Below, piece after piece: positions 63,559-64,000 of a stretch of DNA of 64,000 nt (position 1 is the stretch's first letter; each line of letters opens with the position of its first letter). The position numbers and the translations under genes were made by a program. The notes under the pieces were generated by a model. It was not told the origin of the DNA and ran no database searches. It saw only the letters and a list, made by a program, of their open reading frames with translations. The stretch is taken from contig NZ_CP009922.3 of NCBI RefSeq assembly GCF_000993785.3, forward strand, positions 4,526,001-4,590,000. Reading direction: 5' to 3'. Origin of the DNA: Streptomyces xiamenensis (GTDB lineage: Bacteria; Actinomycetota; Actinomycetes; Streptomycetales; Streptomycetaceae).

Positions 63559-64000
63559 CCGAAGCCCAGGGGGCGATCGAGGAACTGCTTCCCCGGGTGA
63601 CGGCCGACCGCCCGGACATCTACGAGACGCTGCTGGGCGCGCTCGCGCACGGCGAGGTGTGGATGCTGCTGTGGCACGGCCGGCCCGGCGACCCGGACGC
63701 CCAGTACGGCAGCGTCGAGGTCGCCGGCCACGGCTACGCGCCGGCCGTCACCTCGCCCGCCGAGCTGGCCGCCAGCGGCTGGCCCCGGGACCACGAGGTG
63801 ATCGGCGGCCGGGACATCGCCGCCGCCCTGTACCCCGACCACTGGGGGCTGTGGCTCAACCCGCACACCCCCGGCGGCGGCCTCGGCGTCCCCTGGGCCG
63901 ATCTGCGCCGGATCGCCGGCGGCCTGGACCGGCTGCCGGCCGGCCCGCTGGTGATCACCGAGCCGACCGCGCCCGCGGAGCCCTTCTACCGGCGGCTCGC
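63555..64000 (+). CDS. Second SseB-like protein (partial, runs off the window)
   Basis: The first 148 residues of a protein start at ATG 63555, overlapping the stop of the upstream sseB gene. Segments such as GALAHGEVWMLLWHGRPGDPD, SPAELAASGWPRDHEVI and YPDHWGLWLNPHTPGGG resemble the type III secretion/SseB-like N-terminal domain. The 3' end lies beyond the window. Tight coupling suggests that the two proteins work together. Confidence 0.7.
   Translation, partial: MTEAQGAIEELLPRVTADRPDIYETLLGALAHGEVWMLLWHGRPGDPDAQYGSVEVAGHGYAPAVTSPAELAASGWPRDHEVIGGRDIAAALYPDHWGLWLNPHTPGGGLGVPWADLRRIAGGLDRLPAGPLVITEPTAPAEPFYRRL

Overview
The window is very GC-rich actinomycete chromosome, most likely Streptomyces. 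Supporting signs are strong third-position GC, many GTG starts, ATGA/TGATG gene overlaps, a GlgE-type trehalose/alpha-glucan pathway, a SARP regulator and a DNA-targeting ADP-ribosyltransferase resembling S. coelicolor SCO5461 (ScARP). I saw no tRNA, rRNA, CRISPR array, transposase or attachment site.

Layout. (1) 1-4440: an ArsR-like winged-helix regulator behind a double palindrome, then a CitA/DcuS-type two-component pair and a DASS-family dicarboxylate/anion transporter on the minus strand. (2) 4555-12211, minus strand: glgE, treS, maltokinase and glgB, the trehalose-to-alpha-glucan route; glgP (18403) and glgX (28232) supply phosphorolysis and debranching. (3) 12468-18311: a complete peptide ABC importer operon lying between glgE and glgP. 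(4) 21050-31087: a heterodimeric ABC exporter, small regulatory or unknown genes, an enoyl-CoA hydratase, a lipoprotein L,D-transpeptidase, glgX and the secreted ADP-ribosyltransferase.

(5) 31245-51232 is the most interesting part: a RiPP gene cluster. A SARP regulator heads a tightly packed plus-strand operon for a ThiF-like leader-binding protein, a YcaO, a SagB-type azoline dehydrogenase, a split LanB dehydratase (glutamylation and elimination proteins), an M50 membrane protease with a PqqD-like N terminus, an ABC exporter and a second YcaO. On the minus strand lie a methyltransferase and a 58-residue precursor. Its leader resembles thiopeptide leaders (FEISDYSDES), and its core of about 21 residues is Ser, Thr and Cys except for the last Ala. 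Only one elimination-type LanB C-domain protein is present and no separate [4+2] pyridine synthase, so I predict a linear azole/dehydroamino-acid peptide (goadsporin-like) rather than a macrocyclic thiopeptide. An M20 amidohydrolase, a small protein and a LuxR-type regulator flank it.

(6) 51603-52828: small stress or membrane proteins (CsbD-like and others). (7) 52919-57935: an AraC regulator divergent from a PhyH-like dioxygenase, a small unknown protein and a GH2 beta-galactosidase. (8) 58063-64000: the glycine/serine module gcvT-gcvH-glyA-sdaA under a tandem glycine riboswitch, and, divergently, sseB plus a second SseB-like gene cut by the window end.

From memory of S. coelicolor (SCO5440-SCO5475), much of this is conserved chromosome. 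The RiPP cluster and the GH2 module look like strain-specific insertions between the ScARP gene and sdaA; this is inference and needs a synteny check.
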